DNA of 64,000 bases, taken from Elusimicrobiaceae bacterium (GTDB lineage: Bacteria; Elusimicrobiota; Elusimicrobia; Elusimicrobiales; Elusimicrobiaceae). The notes beneath the pieces were generated by a model. The model was not told the origin of the DNA. It worked only from the letters and a program-made list of their open reading frames with translations, and did not search any database. A program made the translations under genes and the position numbers. Location of the stretch: NCBI GenBank assembly GCA_016282685.1, contig JAEELM010000036.1, forward strand, positions 54,511 to 118,510, given 5' to 3'. Positions 9,073-17,575 of the stretch are shown in pieces (the stretch's first letter is position 1; each line of letters begins with the position of its first letter).

Positions 9073-9101
9073 AAACTCCCTGGTTTACCTGGGGAGTTTT
9101 T
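9073..9101 (+). terminator. Intrinsic terminator after the ankyrin gene
   Basis: AAACTCCC (9073-9080) pairs with GGGGAGTTT (9091-9099), followed by T residues. A similar hairpin recurs at 10720-10752. Confidence 0.8.
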
Positions 9102-9142
9102 AATGATAAGAAAAAAATCGAAGAAAGTATTTATTTTACAGT

Positions 9143-10642
9143 ATGAAAATATTTATAAAGGTAATTACAATATTGTTCTTTTTTTGTTTATTTGGATCTA
9201 TCAATTTATGTGCAGCACCCTGGGGAGTTTTGCTTAATTATATGGAAGGGGCGGAGTCAGCCCCCATTGGAGAAAAGTACCTGTTGCGTAAAGTTTTAAA
9301 AAGAAAGCCGCTTTCTATTAGTATACAACGCAATGTTTACACGGATAAGGAATATAGCAAATTTGAAACGTTGGTCCAGAAATCCTACAGCAAGTGGTTT
9401 AGTAATGTGGTAACGCATATTGAAAAAAATAAACGCAAAAGAGAATTTGGCGACATTTTAGCCTTATTTCGTAGGGGTATAGATGTTCAGATAAGTGAGC
9501 AAGGCGGAGATGTGCTAGTTGTATTTCTTCCTTTCCAAGAAGTCATAAAAAAATGTCATAAACATGCTTATGGATGTTATAGGGACTCCTCTATAGAGGG
9601 AACCAGGAGTCCTGTGATTTATTTGTCGTTAAGAGACGAGAAATTCTGGGAAGGGGATCAAGAGAGAGTAGCTATGCACGAAATAGGACATTCGCTCGGA
9701 TTATCGGATCAGTATATTGCCGCTCGTATGGTTAATTCAGATCCTGTGTATAGTTCGGCAGAAGAACGCAAAAATGTTATGCAGGGTTATGATAATGGGT
9801 TAACCTGTGATGATGCGGACGGAATCATCAATCTGATGGATATTACTCGCGGTATCCGACGAGGCGGAGAATTTGGGTGGAAAACGTTGTGCAAAAAGTC
9901 AGAAGAGTATTATATAGGAGGAATTCCGTCCTCTAAAGGGCAATATCGTGTCTCTTTGAAAAAAAATTATGAAGGCGTTGAGGTGACGATATATGAAAAA
10001 GGGAAAAAAGTAAGCAGCAATATCTATCCTTATTTCATGCCGGAAAATGACGTGGAGTGGGAAGAAACTCCAGCTGTGAAAGAAAAAAGAAAGGATGGTT
10101 TTGGTCGCCCGGTATTAGCAGAGGGGCCCAACGGAGAAACAATTTATTATACGTATCTGTATGACAGGGTAGAGCGTGTAGCCGTAAAAGATGGGAAGGT
10201 GCTAAATTATGTTATCCGAGAAAGGAATCCTTCCGGGAATGTTGTAGGGAAGACATCCCAAGGGAAAGACATGAAGGCACAGAAAATGATGGTTTTTGGA
10301 AGTGCGGGTACGTTCCGCCTCTTGAAGTTACAAACAACGAACAATTTAGAATATTCAACCGAATATACAGAAATCCAGGTGGGAGAAGACAAAATTAGTC
10401 GTGTTTTGATGCTTTATTACACGGCAGCAGGCGATAGATTGCTAGAGGCGGTATATAATGATCCCTCTGACACAGAATACCAAAAAGAATGTGTGCCAAA
10501 CGATGGTGGAGAATGTATTAGTCAGGCAATCAGTAACAAAGCGAGTGAATCATGGGCTAAGCAACTTACGGGGAAAGTAGACCAATGGACCAGGCAAGCG
10601 TTGAAAGAACTCCGCAATGGGAAAAAAGACGAATTAAAATGA
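9143..10642 (+). CDS. Secreted zinc metalloprotease (metzincin-like), 499 aa
   Basis: A signal peptide (residues 1-24, LCAA before PWG) precedes a metzincin-type zinc site HEIGHSLGLSDQY (H179, E180, H183, with D189 as possible third ligand). VMQGYDNGL about 35 residues later is a candidate Met-turn. Cysteines at 138 and 145 could form a disulfide. The C-terminal half (about 260-499) is unrecognised, beta-rich in prediction by eye, and contains a GRPVLAEGPNGETIYYTYLYD stretch like RHS/YD repeats. Probably an exported protease cutting host, dietary or envelope protein. No clear ribosome site. A decayed copy of its first 120 bases follows at 10787. Confidence 0.75.
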   Translation: MKIFIKVITILFFFCLFGSINLCAAPWGVLLNYMEGAESAPIGEKYLLRKVLKRKPLSISIQRNVYTDKEYSKFETLVQKSYSKWFSNVVTHIEKNKRKREFGDILALFRRGIDVQISEQGGDVLVVFLPFQEVIKKCHKHAYGCYRDSSIEGTRSPVIYLSLRDEKFWEGDQERVAMHEIGHSLGLSDQYIAARMVNSDPVYSSAEERKNVMQGYDNGLTCDDADGIINLMDITRGIRRGGEFGWKTLCKKSEEYYIGGIPSSKGQYRVSLKKNYEGVEVTIYEKGKKVSSNIYPYFMPENDVEWEETPAVKEKRKDGFGRPVLAEGPNGETIYYTYLYDRVERVAVKDGKVLNYVIRERNPSGNVVGKTSQGKDMKAQKMMVFGSAGTFRLLKLQTTNNLEYSTEYTEIQVGEDKISRVLMLYYTAAGDRLLEAVYNDPSDTEYQKECVPNDGGECISQAISNKASESWAKQLTGKVDQWTRQALKELRNGKKDELK

Positions 10643-10719
10643 TTTATCACAAAATAACCCCTGGGGCTGGGAAGTTTCAGTGGAATAGAGTCGTGCTCAA
10701 CAATAAATTTTAACAAGCT

Positions 10720-10752
10720 AAACTCCTCGGTTAAATTCCGAGGAGTTTTTTG
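10720..10752 (+). terminator. Intrinsic terminator after the metalloprotease gene
   Basis: AAACTCCTCGG (10720-10730) and CCGAGGAGTTT (10738-10748) form an 11-bp stem ending in T residues. Confidence 0.88.
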
Positions 10753-10786
10753 TTCATTAAACTTGAAAAGCATCTGTTCCTACAAC

Positions 10787-10910
10787 ATGAAAATAGTTAT
10801 GTAGGTAATTATAAATATTGTTCCCTTCTTGTTTATTGAGACTTATTGGTTTATGTGCGGTACAGTGTGATTTTGGCTGATTACGTACAGAAAATAGAGA
10901 ACATTAGTAG
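10787..10910 (+). pseudogene. Decayed 5' remnant of a second metalloprotease gene
   Basis: From the ATG at 10787 this stretch aligns by eye base for base with the start of the gene at 9143: ATGAAAATA, GTAATTA, AATATTGTTC, TTGTTTATT and TTTATGTGC are shared in the same order and spacing. An early TAG (codon 6) and further changes destroy the frame, and the match fades after about 120 bases. Both copies follow a similar AAACTCC hairpin, so the unit hairpin plus gene start was probably duplicated in tandem and then mostly deleted. The rest of the 10643-10932 gap shows nothing else. Confidence 0.75.
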
Positions 10911-10932
10911 GGGGTAGAGGACGATTCCTCAA

Positions 10933-12150
10933 TCACTTATGATTTGTTATTTGTAGCATTTTATCAAAGCACGTTTTTACGAAATTTGGACTAAAGATAT
11001 CCTTTTCGTCTTGTGTATAAAAAGTTCCTTCTGTAGCAACAAATAGACGTTCAGAAAGGACTTGTGGGTAAATATAGGTAGAAATTAAGAAGATATTGTT
11101 ATAAATTACGCTGCCAATGGCTGGGTCAAATGTACACTGCATGCTTAAATTGGGTATGTCTAATGCGGAAGACACACTATTAAAGCAAGAAAAAGTCGTA
11201 ATCATATAAGTAGGTATCTTTCGTCGATGTAGTTCTTGCAAAAGGGCCAAGGTTTCGGTAATTTTCATGTTTTTAATGTCTATCTGCCATAAACGCGGGG
11301 AGGAGATGGATGTTTTTTCCACGGTTATCACAAAATAGTTTTCATCTAATAATTTTTGTGCTAATTCATCATGATGTGGATATACAAAATTTGAACTGCG
11401 GTTAGAACATTGCAGAAATACTACTTTGTCAAGTGCAGCACCGTATTGCTCAAAAAATTGTTTTACGTGGGAACTCAAAGGATAGTCATGTACCAGAGGG
11501 CGTGGATTTAACATGGGGACAGGTATCCCAAATGTTTCGCATAGCGCGCGGGTGCGGCTGGTAACATAACTGTCGTGTTCATAAACTACCGGAAGCAAAA
11601 GGGTGTCTTTTGAAGCTTTCTGATAACATTCGTTCCAATCGTAATTTTTCCAATGGCGAGGGTACGCTTTACCATTGTACATATAAATATGTTCAATGCA
11701 AGGATTGTTTTCCAGACAAGTAGCTACTAACGGTGAATTGTTTGTATCAAATTGGTTAGACACATAAGCATCTAATGCAAGTTGTGGATAAGTGTCATGT
11801 AAGATTTTAATAAATTGAGTGGCATAAAAATAATCGCCGACTCCCATGAAAAATACGAGCCCGATCCGTTTGATATGGGGAAAACATTTAAGTGCTTTTT
11901 CAATATCAAAATAAATATGTCCGCGGCCGATTTTTGGCAAGTGCATTTCCGTAGAAGAAGGAAGTTTCCTCCTGCCGTAATAATCAACAAGTGTGTACCA
12001 GCCGGTTGAATGAGATTTGTCTGGGCAACATGCTATAAATTGGCGGAAATTCCACCAGGCCAAAGAGAGTGCCGCTTTGCGTGAGCGGTTAGCGTATTTA
12101 TGTGAAAATAATGTAACCTTGGAAAAAGCGTGTTTGAAAAAGAAATTCAT
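10933..12150 (-). CDS. Glycosyltransferase family 9-like (heptosyltransferase-like) protein
   Basis: About 405 residues, soluble. After a basic N-terminal helix it has a Rossmann-like start, IKRIGLVFFMGVGDYFYATQ, which resembles the nucleotide-sugar glycosyltransferase-B family 9 fold (RFSSIGDVVLT in LPS heptosyltransferases). A second half from about residue 245 (VVFLQCSNRSS) fits the donor-binding domain, including a short TTFSCFNSVSSALDIP segment where heptosyltransferases carry the D-S-GP-MH-A motif. That motif is weak, so the donor is uncertain. Probably surface polysaccharide synthesis. I start at 12150 because longer versions would overlap tRNA-His. Confidence 0.6.
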   Translation of the reverse strand: MNFFFKHAFSKVTLFSHKYANRSRKAALSLAWWNFRQFIACCPDKSHSTGWYTLVDYYGRRKLPSSTEMHLPKIGRGHIYFDIEKALKCFPHIKRIGLVFFMGVGDYFYATQFIKILHDTYPQLALDAYVSNQFDTNNSPLVATCLENNPCIEHIYMYNGKAYPRHWKNYDWNECYQKASKDTLLLPVVYEHDSYVTSRTRALCETFGIPVPMLNPRPLVHDYPLSSHVKQFFEQYGAALDKVVFLQCSNRSSNFVYPHHDELAQKLLDENYFVITVEKTSISSPRLWQIDIKNMKITETLALLQELHRRKIPTYMITTFSCFNSVSSALDIPNLSMQCTFDPAIGSVIYNNIFLISTYIYPQVLSERLFVATEGTFYTQDEKDIFSPNFVKTCFDKMLQITNHK

Positions 12151-12197
12151 GTGTCTCTTTTTGGTAATGAAGGAAATGTATTTTCCCAATAAAAATG

Positions 12198-12272
12198 GGT
12201 GGATGACGAGATTTGAACCCGCGACCTCCGGTTCCACAGACCGGCGCTCTAACCAGCTGAGCTACATCCACC
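12198..12272 (-). tRNA. tRNA-His (GTG anticodon)
   Basis: Full cloverleaf on the minus strand: seven-bp acceptor GTGGATG/CATCCAC plus an encoded extra G opposite C73, the histidine identity mark; D arm GCTCAGCTGGTTAGAGC; anticodon stem CCGGT/ACCGG with loop CTGTGGA; T arm GCGGGTTCAAATCTCGT. No CCA is encoded. Confidence 0.95.
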
Positions 12273-12347
12273 ATTAGATCTTTCTTCTATTCTAACAAAT
12301 TACAACCTTGCTTGCAAACAATAGGAGGTGAAGATCCCTCGGCGAAA

Positions 12348-13604
12348 TTATTGTTTTTTATTTTTGCGGCGACGCGGAAATGTTTTCTTTTTTAACTTCA
12401 ATAATTTGGCTTTGAAGAAACGCGCTAACCCCCCGCGGGCAGTTTCGCGGTAGTCTTTGTTCATGTCTAACCCGGTTTGCATCATGGTGGCTAAAACATC
12501 ATCATAAGAAATGCGGTGTTCTCCGTCGGACATTAACGCATATGTGGCGCAGTCCAGTGCACGGGAAGCCGCCAACGCATTGCGCTCAATACAGGGGATT
12601 TGTACAAGGCCGTCTACAGGGTCACACGTGAGCCCCAAGTGGTGCTCTAACCCCATTTCCGCTGCGTAAGCAATGCGGCGGTTATCGCCCCCTTCCAATT
12701 GGCATACGGCGGCTGCAGCCATGGCACAAGCCACGCCAATTTCCCCTTGGCAACCTACCTCTGCCCCCGAAATAGAAGCGTTTGATTTGGCTAAATTGCC
12801 AAATAACCCGGCAGTGGCCAACGCGTGAAGTATAGTGATGTCTTCAAATTGGTAAATTTCTTTAATCAGGCGGCAAACGGCCGGCACTACTCCGCACGAG
12901 CCACACGTAGGTGCGGTAACCACTTGCCCACCGGAGGCATTTTCTTCCGCACAGGCCAGCGCATAAGCAAATAAATTGTTCATTCGGCGCAGATATTGCG
13001 GGGAATGTTCCGCATTGTGCAGATAACGGCGCGCTTTGCGTTCCAGATTAAGAGAGCCCGGCAGAACACCCCGTTTTTCCAACCCTTGCGCAATGGTGTT
13101 TTGCATGGTCTGCCAAACGGTATTTAGATAATCCCATAGAGCAGGGCCCTCACATTCTTCCACATATTCCCACAATAACATGCGTTTTTCAGAGGTATAA
13201 GCCAAAATTTCCGCCATAGAAGAATGAGGGTAAATAGAAGGATTTTTTTCATAAAATGTTTTTTCGTCTTTGATTGCTCCACCACCGACGCTGTAAACAA
13301 TTTGTTCCCCCGTGCAATGGCCGGCAACGTCTAAAGCTTGTAAGCGTAAAGCGTTGGGGTGTAGCGGCATGAGGGTGGTGTGGTCCCATACGATATCTAC
13401 CGGTTTGGTGGCGAGGGTTTCTTTGATGGTAAAATCGGTCAAGTGTCCTTTGCCGGTGGCGGCCAAAGAACCATACAGTACAACGCGGTAACTGGCTGCA
13501 TCGGGATATTGCTGGCGAAAGGAAACTGCAGCTTTGTGGGGACCCATGGTATGACTACTGGAAGGACCCACTCCAATTTTGAATAGTTCTCTTATAGATT
13601 CCAT
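12348..13604 (-). CDS. sdaA: L-serine ammonia-lyase (iron-sulfur serine dehydratase)
   Basis: Converts L-serine to pyruvate and ammonia using an oxygen-sensitive [4Fe-4S] cluster. The single 418-residue chain carries the beta domain first (IGVGPSSSHTMGPHKAA, the hallmark) and then the alpha domain (TAPTCGSCGVVPAV, SISGAEVGCQGEIGVACAMAA, CDPVDGLVQIPC), giving the cluster cysteines. The C-terminus is Lys/Arg rich. It is a catabolic enzyme suited to an amino-acid fermenting anaerobe. It is divergent from mntP, with only 23 bases between the starts. No ribosome site; a TATGAT hexamer lies 11 bases before ATG, so the leader is very short. Confidence 0.95.
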   Translation of the reverse strand: MESIRELFKIGVGPSSSHTMGPHKAAVSFRQQYPDAASYRVVLYGSLAATGKGHLTDFTIKETLATKPVDIVWDHTTLMPLHPNALRLQALDVAGHCTGEQIVYSVGGGAIKDEKTFYEKNPSIYPHSSMAEILAYTSEKRMLLWEYVEECEGPALWDYLNTVWQTMQNTIAQGLEKRGVLPGSLNLERKARRYLHNAEHSPQYLRRMNNLFAYALACAEENASGGQVVTAPTCGSCGVVPAVCRLIKEIYQFEDITILHALATAGLFGNLAKSNASISGAEVGCQGEIGVACAMAAAAVCQLEGGDNRRIAYAAEMGLEHHLGLTCDPVDGLVQIPCIERNALAASRALDCATYALMSDGEHRISYDDVLATMMQTGLDMNKDYRETARGGLARFFKAKLLKLKKKTFPRRRKNKKQ

Positions 13605-13614
13605 ATAAAAATGG

Positions 13615-13620
13615 TATCAT
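13615..13620 (+). promoter_or_regulatory. -10 element close to mntP start
   Basis: TATCAT lies seven bases before the mntP ATG and there is no Shine-Dalgarno sequence; consistent with a leaderless or nearly leaderless message. It shares the 23-base gap with the sdaA promoter. Confidence 0.4.
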
Positions 13621-13627
13621 AATTGCA

Positions 13628-14173
13628 ATGAATATACTATCGGCTTTTTTGGTAGCTTTGAGTTTATCAATGGACAATTTTGCCGTAGCACTGGCCGGAG
13701 GGTGTAGTCATTCTAATAAATTATCGGCTAACGTTGTTTGGCAAGTAGGGTTGTTATTTGCCCTGGCGCATTTTGTGATGTTTTCCCTCGGTTTCTTGGG
13801 GGGATATGAGTTGTTACGATGGATTGGGGAAGTGGGCACTTGGGTAGCTAGCGCATTGCTCATTTATATCGGTTTACATATGATTTGGCAATCTTTTGCC
13901 GATCATTCCACTTCGCACAAAGTATTATCTTCTTTGAAAATGCAAATGGTTTTGGCTTTGGCTACCAGCGTAGATGCTTTATTGGTTGGATTAGGGCTGG
14001 GGTTGAAGAGCGTATCTTATTGGTTGACGGTTTTAATCTTAAGCGGATGTGTTTTTGCCACCAGTATTTGTGGGTTTTATGCCGGGCATGTATTGGGACG
14101 TCATTTTGGCAGAATAGTTGAAATTGCCGGTGGGTGTGTGTTGATTTTCTTAGCCGTAAAATGGTTGCTATAA
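13628..14173 (+). CDS. mntP: Manganese efflux pump MntP family
   Basis: A 181-residue, six-helix membrane protein made of two inverted three-helix halves. Each half carries the family's conserved membrane aspartate: LSMDNFAVA (D16) and TSVDALLVG (D116). MntP exports Mn2+ from the cytosol and is often controlled by manganese; no riboswitch is visible in the tiny leader here. A diverged second family member follows 49 bases later and may be co-transcribed. Confidence 0.9.
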   Translation: MNILSAFLVALSLSMDNFAVALAGGCSHSNKLSANVVWQVGLLFALAHFVMFSLGFLGGYELLRWIGEVGTWVASALLIYIGLHMIWQSFADHSTSHKVLSSLKMQMVLALATSVDALLVGLGLGLKSVSYWLTVLILSGCVFATSICGFYAGHVLGRHFGRIVEIAGGCVLIFLAVKWLL

Positions 14174-14222
14174 AAGGGTTTCTTTTGCTAGAATAGCGTT
14201 ATCTTAAAAGTGAGGTCCTACC

Positions 14223-14780
14223 ATGGGCATAATTGCAGTAACAATCATATTTTTGTGTATTTGCGTAGACAATATGGTCACGGCAAACATGTCGGCCATG
14301 AAAATGACGTCTGACAAACGGAGCATTTTTTCCATTAAAATGGCGTTGTTTTTTACCGGTTTCAATGTGCTGTTTTATGGCATTGGTTTTTTAGTCAGCC
14401 GTCTTTTCTTTCACAATTGGGCTTATTTTGCCCACAACTGGGTGGCTTTTGCATTCCTGCTTTTGTTGGGAATTAAATTTATGCTTGAATCGATTGAAAA
14501 ATCGCCCAGCTTTACCGATTTGGAAGTGAACGATACACGCAAAATGTTCAAGGTGTCTTGTATTATTGCTTTGAACGCTTTTCTCGTAGGATATGCGGTG
14601 GAAACAATGGGGAAATCTTTCTTCCCCCAAGTTGTAATTTTGGGGATTATTTCCTTTATTTTTACGTTGTTGGGTTTCCATTTCGGCAATCCCAATTCTC
14701 AAACCATTGTCAGTAAAAAACTGGAGCTCTTAGCCGGTATTGTGCTATTGATAATGGCAATAAGGCTTATTATTATCTAA
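14223..14780 (+). CDS. MntP-like membrane protein, divergent paralog
   Basis: 185 residues, six predicted helices, aligned in register with the preceding mntP. The first half keeps an acidic site (CICVDNMVTAN, D16). In the second half the conserved aspartate is replaced by asparagine (ALNAFLVGYAVE, N118), although an acidic residue follows nearby. It could partner the neighbouring MntP, transport a different ion, or have lost transport. An AAAGTGAGGTCC ribosome site precedes the ATG. The gene ends before a strong bidirectional terminator. Confidence 0.75.
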   Translation: MGIIAVTIIFLCICVDNMVTANMSAMKMTSDKRSIFSIKMALFFTGFNVLFYGIGFLVSRLFFHNWAYFAHNWVAFAFLLLLGIKFMLESIEKSPSFTDLEVNDTRKMFKVSCIIALNAFLVGYAVETMGKSFFPQVVILGIISFIFTLLGFHFGNPNSQTIVSKKLELLAGIVLLIMAIRLIII

Positions 14781-14793
14781 TTCTATTCTTTAA

Positions 14794-14826
14794 AAAAACT
14801 CCCGCTGATAAAGCGGGAGTTTTTTG
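14794..14826. terminator. Bidirectional terminator between convergent genes
   Basis: AAACTCCCGCT and AGCGGGAGTTT with a five-base loop, A-rich on one side and T-rich on the other. Confidence 0.92.
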
Positions 14827-14836
14827 TTGCTTACTT

Positions 14837-16540
14837 TTAATTGGACTTTGTGTTAAAGGGAGTGAAAAGAAAAAGAGAACCCAGTTCATCCGAGATATTG
14901 TTGCCCTCGGGTAAGAATAAACCGTTATCTCGCAGAATAGAGAGCGAATCATCCGCTGAAAAGAAATTCTCAAAACGGCGAGTCCATTTGTTTTGCATGC
15001 CGAATGCGTAAGCATAAGGTAGATATTTACAGAAGATTTTGAGCTGATCGGTAGGGTTGGTGCGTGCCAGACGGGTGGATTCCCCTATCGCCAGATATTC
15101 GCGGAATCCCTCCAATTTATCCATCAGCAAACGTCCTTTGATGGTGTAAGCCCCTATCCATTGGGCAAAGCAGCCGCCTAAGATAGCAGCCGCCACCAAA
15201 GAAAGCGTGCCGATATTGATGGAGAATAATTGCAGCGGGAATTTTAAAATCAAGGCAAAGGCCATGTAAATAGCCAATAGAGATGCTGTTTTTTTCCAAT
15301 GATAATGTGTGGCGAAAAATGAGAAAAATGCCAATAGGAACGAAGATACAATATACGACAAACTCAAAGAAATACTGCCCGATGCCAAAAACAGGGACCC
15401 GAACAGCAAAAATAAAGCAGTGGGAATATTGTAAATTCTGTTTTTGGTTAAAAAGATATCGTCACAATGAAAGCGCAGATAGTCTTGCAATATATCATGA
15501 ATTGCATTTATTTTCCAGGAAAAGGGAATGGTGTCCGCAGATAAAATATACTGTGAGCCAGCCGTAGAAAATAGGCCATAATAAACAATTTCTTCTTCGG
15601 ACGGGAGTGGCTGCTCCATTATTTTATGATGCAATAGTGGCCGAATAATTACTTGGTTTTCTTCTCTTTCAATTTCTATAGCCCCTTTAATGGCCAGACT
15701 AAGCAAGACGGTTGCAATGGAAAAATCGCGCCCCATAGAACAAATATATTGGGCCTCTACGGCAGAGATTCCCTCCGGTGGTTTGTGGCACCGTACGCGG
15801 CGCGGGCGCGGATCCCTGCCCACGCGGTCCCAAGAGGTCCAATAGAAAAGTACCAATAAAAGGAACGCTCCCAATAGGACAAATCCGCGTGTGTTAGGGG
15901 TATCCAATGTGGGCCAAATAGTAGGTTGTATAATTCCTTTGGCCAGTGGGGCAGAAACGGTAAAAGAGGACCCCGGATAGAGAGGGGAAAGACTCCAAAA
16001 AACAAAATCTTCTTGTTGTACCGGCAAGGTTTGCCCTGTTTTTAAGTGAATAAACGCTTGAGGATTCTCGGCCCCTTCTGCGCCGGGGGGAAGTTGCAAT
16101 TCAAAACGAATAAAAGGAATATTTTGATTCCATAAGTTGGTAAATACTTGCCATTGGAATATATCCTGTTTATCAGAAAATAAAGCGGTATTTTCTATGG
16201 TGTAAAGCAGTTGGTAAACGTGTTCCCCCAGTGGCAGATTGACGGGAGGGCATTGGATGTGTAATTGTTTTTTCTTGATGTGGGAGGTGCATTCTTGTTC
16301 CATCCCATCTAATTTAACGGTAAAAAAACGAGCGCGCTGCTTTTTTAGAAGCGGCAATATGCGCTGGAAAGTAAAAGGTTCCGAATCTTGCGAGGAAAAT
16401 ATATACAGGTTTTCCACAGCTTCGGCAGTATCATTTGTGTTAAGTCGTATAAACGAATGGAAAGAAGTGAGGTCTGTTTGTGCTTGCGCAATACTAAACA
16501 TTCCTCCTAACAAAAGAAAAATTGCCAGTTTTTTTAGCAT
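14837..16540 (-). CDS. DUF2207 membrane protein
   Basis: 567 residues with the DUF2207 arrangement: signal peptide (1-19, AQA-QT), an extracytoplasmic beta-rich domain (about 20-205), a membrane helix (about 215-235), a cytoplasmic region with GRDPRPR and GISAVEAQYIC, and two or more further hydrophobic segments around 365-430. The function of the family is unknown; members are inner-membrane proteins. The ATG at 16540 has an AGGGA ribosome site and is preferred to the one seven codons upstream. It is transcribed alone. Confidence 0.8.
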   Translation of the reverse strand: MLKKLAIFLLLGGMFSIAQAQTDLTSFHSFIRLNTNDTAEAVENLYIFSSQDSEPFTFQRILPLLKKQRARFFTVKLDGMEQECTSHIKKKQLHIQCPPVNLPLGEHVYQLLYTIENTALFSDKQDIFQWQVFTNLWNQNIPFIRFELQLPPGAEGAENPQAFIHLKTGQTLPVQQEDFVFWSLSPLYPGSSFTVSAPLAKGIIQPTIWPTLDTPNTRGFVLLGAFLLLVLFYWTSWDRVGRDPRPRRVRCHKPPEGISAVEAQYICSMGRDFSIATVLLSLAIKGAIEIEREENQVIIRPLLHHKIMEQPLPSEEEIVYYGLFSTAGSQYILSADTIPFSWKINAIHDILQDYLRFHCDDIFLTKNRIYNIPTALFLLFGSLFLASGSISLSLSYIVSSFLLAFFSFFATHYHWKKTASLLAIYMAFALILKFPLQLFSINIGTLSLVAAAILGGCFAQWIGAYTIKGRLLMDKLEGFREYLAIGESTRLARTNPTDQLKIFCKYLPYAYAFGMQNKWTRRFENFFSADDSLSILRDNGLFLPEGNNISDELGSLFLFTPFNTKSN

Positions 16541-16606
16541 GGTATTCCCTATATAAATCACCTTTAGTATATAATATTTTCGGTCGGAAACAAATAAAAA
16601 TCAATA

Positions 16607-16635
16607 AAAAAACCCTGCATTGCGCAGGGTTTTTT
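16607..16635 (-). terminator. Intrinsic terminator of the Ala/Lys-rich gene
   Basis: AAAAAACCCTGC and GCAGGGTTTTTT make a perfect 12-bp stem just past the stop at 16649. Confidence 0.92.
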
Positions 16636-16648
16636 GAGAAAAGATAAC

Positions 16649-17470
16649 TTATTTCGCTAAATTTTTCCAAGCTTCTTTTTCTGCTTTCAAAGCTTTTTGA
16701 GTGTTTTCAGCCGTTTTTTTGGCTTCAGCTTTTTTTGCTTTAGCGGCGTCTTCTTTGGCTTTCAAGGCAGCTTTGGCTTCTTCTTTTTTAGCTTTAGCTT
16801 CAGCTTTTGCTTGTTCAGCTTTAGCTTTAGCTTCGGCTTTGGCTTGTTCAGCTTTAGCTTTAGTAGCTTCTTTTTTGGCTTTAGCTTCGGCCTTGGCTTG
16901 TTCAGCTTTAGCTTTAGCAGCTTCTTTTTTAGCTTTAGCTTCGGCTTTGGCAGCTTCTTTTTTTGCTTTGGCATCAGCCTTGGCTTGTTCAACTTTAGCT
17001 TTGGCGTTGTTTACGGTTTTTTCCGCTTCATGTTTTTTTGCATTTACCTTAGCTTGAGCTTCTTTGGCTTTATTATCTAATTCTTTCTTTTGAGCTTTAA
17101 CAGCTTCTTTTCTAGCCTTAGCTTCGGCTTTGGCTTGTTCTTTTTGAGCTTTCAAGGCAGCTTTGGCTTCGGCTTTTTCGTTAGCCAATTTGGTTTTTTG
17201 GGCTTTGGCAGCCGCTTTCATTTGAAGCTTGTTGGCAGCTACTTTGCCTTTTACATCTTCTGTTGCCATAACGGCGTCAGCTTTTTGGATTTGAGCTTTG
17301 GCAATAGCAATTTCTTTTTCGGTTTCAATTTGTTGTCTCAACACGGACACTTGGGATAACGTGCAGTTATTCACGCAAGTAATGTCGCCTGCGGCGCAAC
17401 CACAGTCGGCAGCAAAAGCGTTAGCGGACAAAACAGCTACACCGAACGCTACTATGAGTACTTTTTTCAT
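16649..17470 (-). CDS. Exported Ala/Lys/Glu-rich coiled-coil protein
   Basis: 273 residues. A signal peptide (1-20, AFA-AD) is followed by a short Cys-rich stretch with four cysteines (CGCAAGDITCVNNC), then a long low-complexity helix from about residue 60 to the end built from units such as KAEQAKAEAKAKKEA. It resembles the helical stalk of TolA or histone-like basic proteins but has no TolA C-terminal domain. It may be a periplasmic or surface coiled coil, with the cysteines giving disulfide cross-links. The start is set by a GGAG site; an upstream in-frame ATG is not supported. Strong repetition makes long mirror reading frames on the other strand. Confidence 0.75.
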   Translation of the reverse strand: MKKVLIVAFGVAVLSANAFAADCGCAAGDITCVNNCTLSQVSVLRQQIETEKEIAIAKAQIQKADAVMATEDVKGKVAANKLQMKAAAKAQKTKLANEKAEAKAALKAQKEQAKAEAKARKEAVKAQKKELDNKAKEAQAKVNAKKHEAEKTVNNAKAKVEQAKADAKAKKEAAKAEAKAKKEAAKAKAEQAKAEAKAKKEATKAKAEQAKAEAKAKAEQAKAEAKAKKEEAKAALKAKEDAAKAKKAEAKKTAENTQKALKAEKEAWKNLAK

Positions 17471-17563
17471 CTTTGATTCTCCTTTTTGAAATCTTTTCTT
17501 TATTTTACCAAAAAAGGGGCATTTGCTCAATTTATTTTTCTGTTTGGGAGGAGGTGTTTATGA

Positions 17564-17569
17564 TAAAAT
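17564..17569 (+). promoter_or_regulatory. -10 element six bases before a start codon
   Basis: TAAAAT, then GATTAT, then the ATG at 17576. The spacing would put transcription start at the A of ATG. Confidence 0.45.
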
Positions 17570-17575
17570 GATTAT

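Noticed and set aside
12150..12237. Longer start for the GT9-like gene
   Set aside because: It would run into the tRNA-His gene; the ATG at 12150 is outside it.
16750..17000. Regularly repeated DNA resembling a CRISPR array
   Set aside because: The repeats are codon-level repeats of Ala/Lys/Glu units without unique spacers of constant length.
16697..17080. Long plus-strand frames rich in Phe/Ser or Ala opposite the Ala/Lys gene
   Set aside because: They arise from the mirror of a low-complexity repeat; there is no ribosome site and the minus-strand gene has a signal peptide, ribosome site and terminator.
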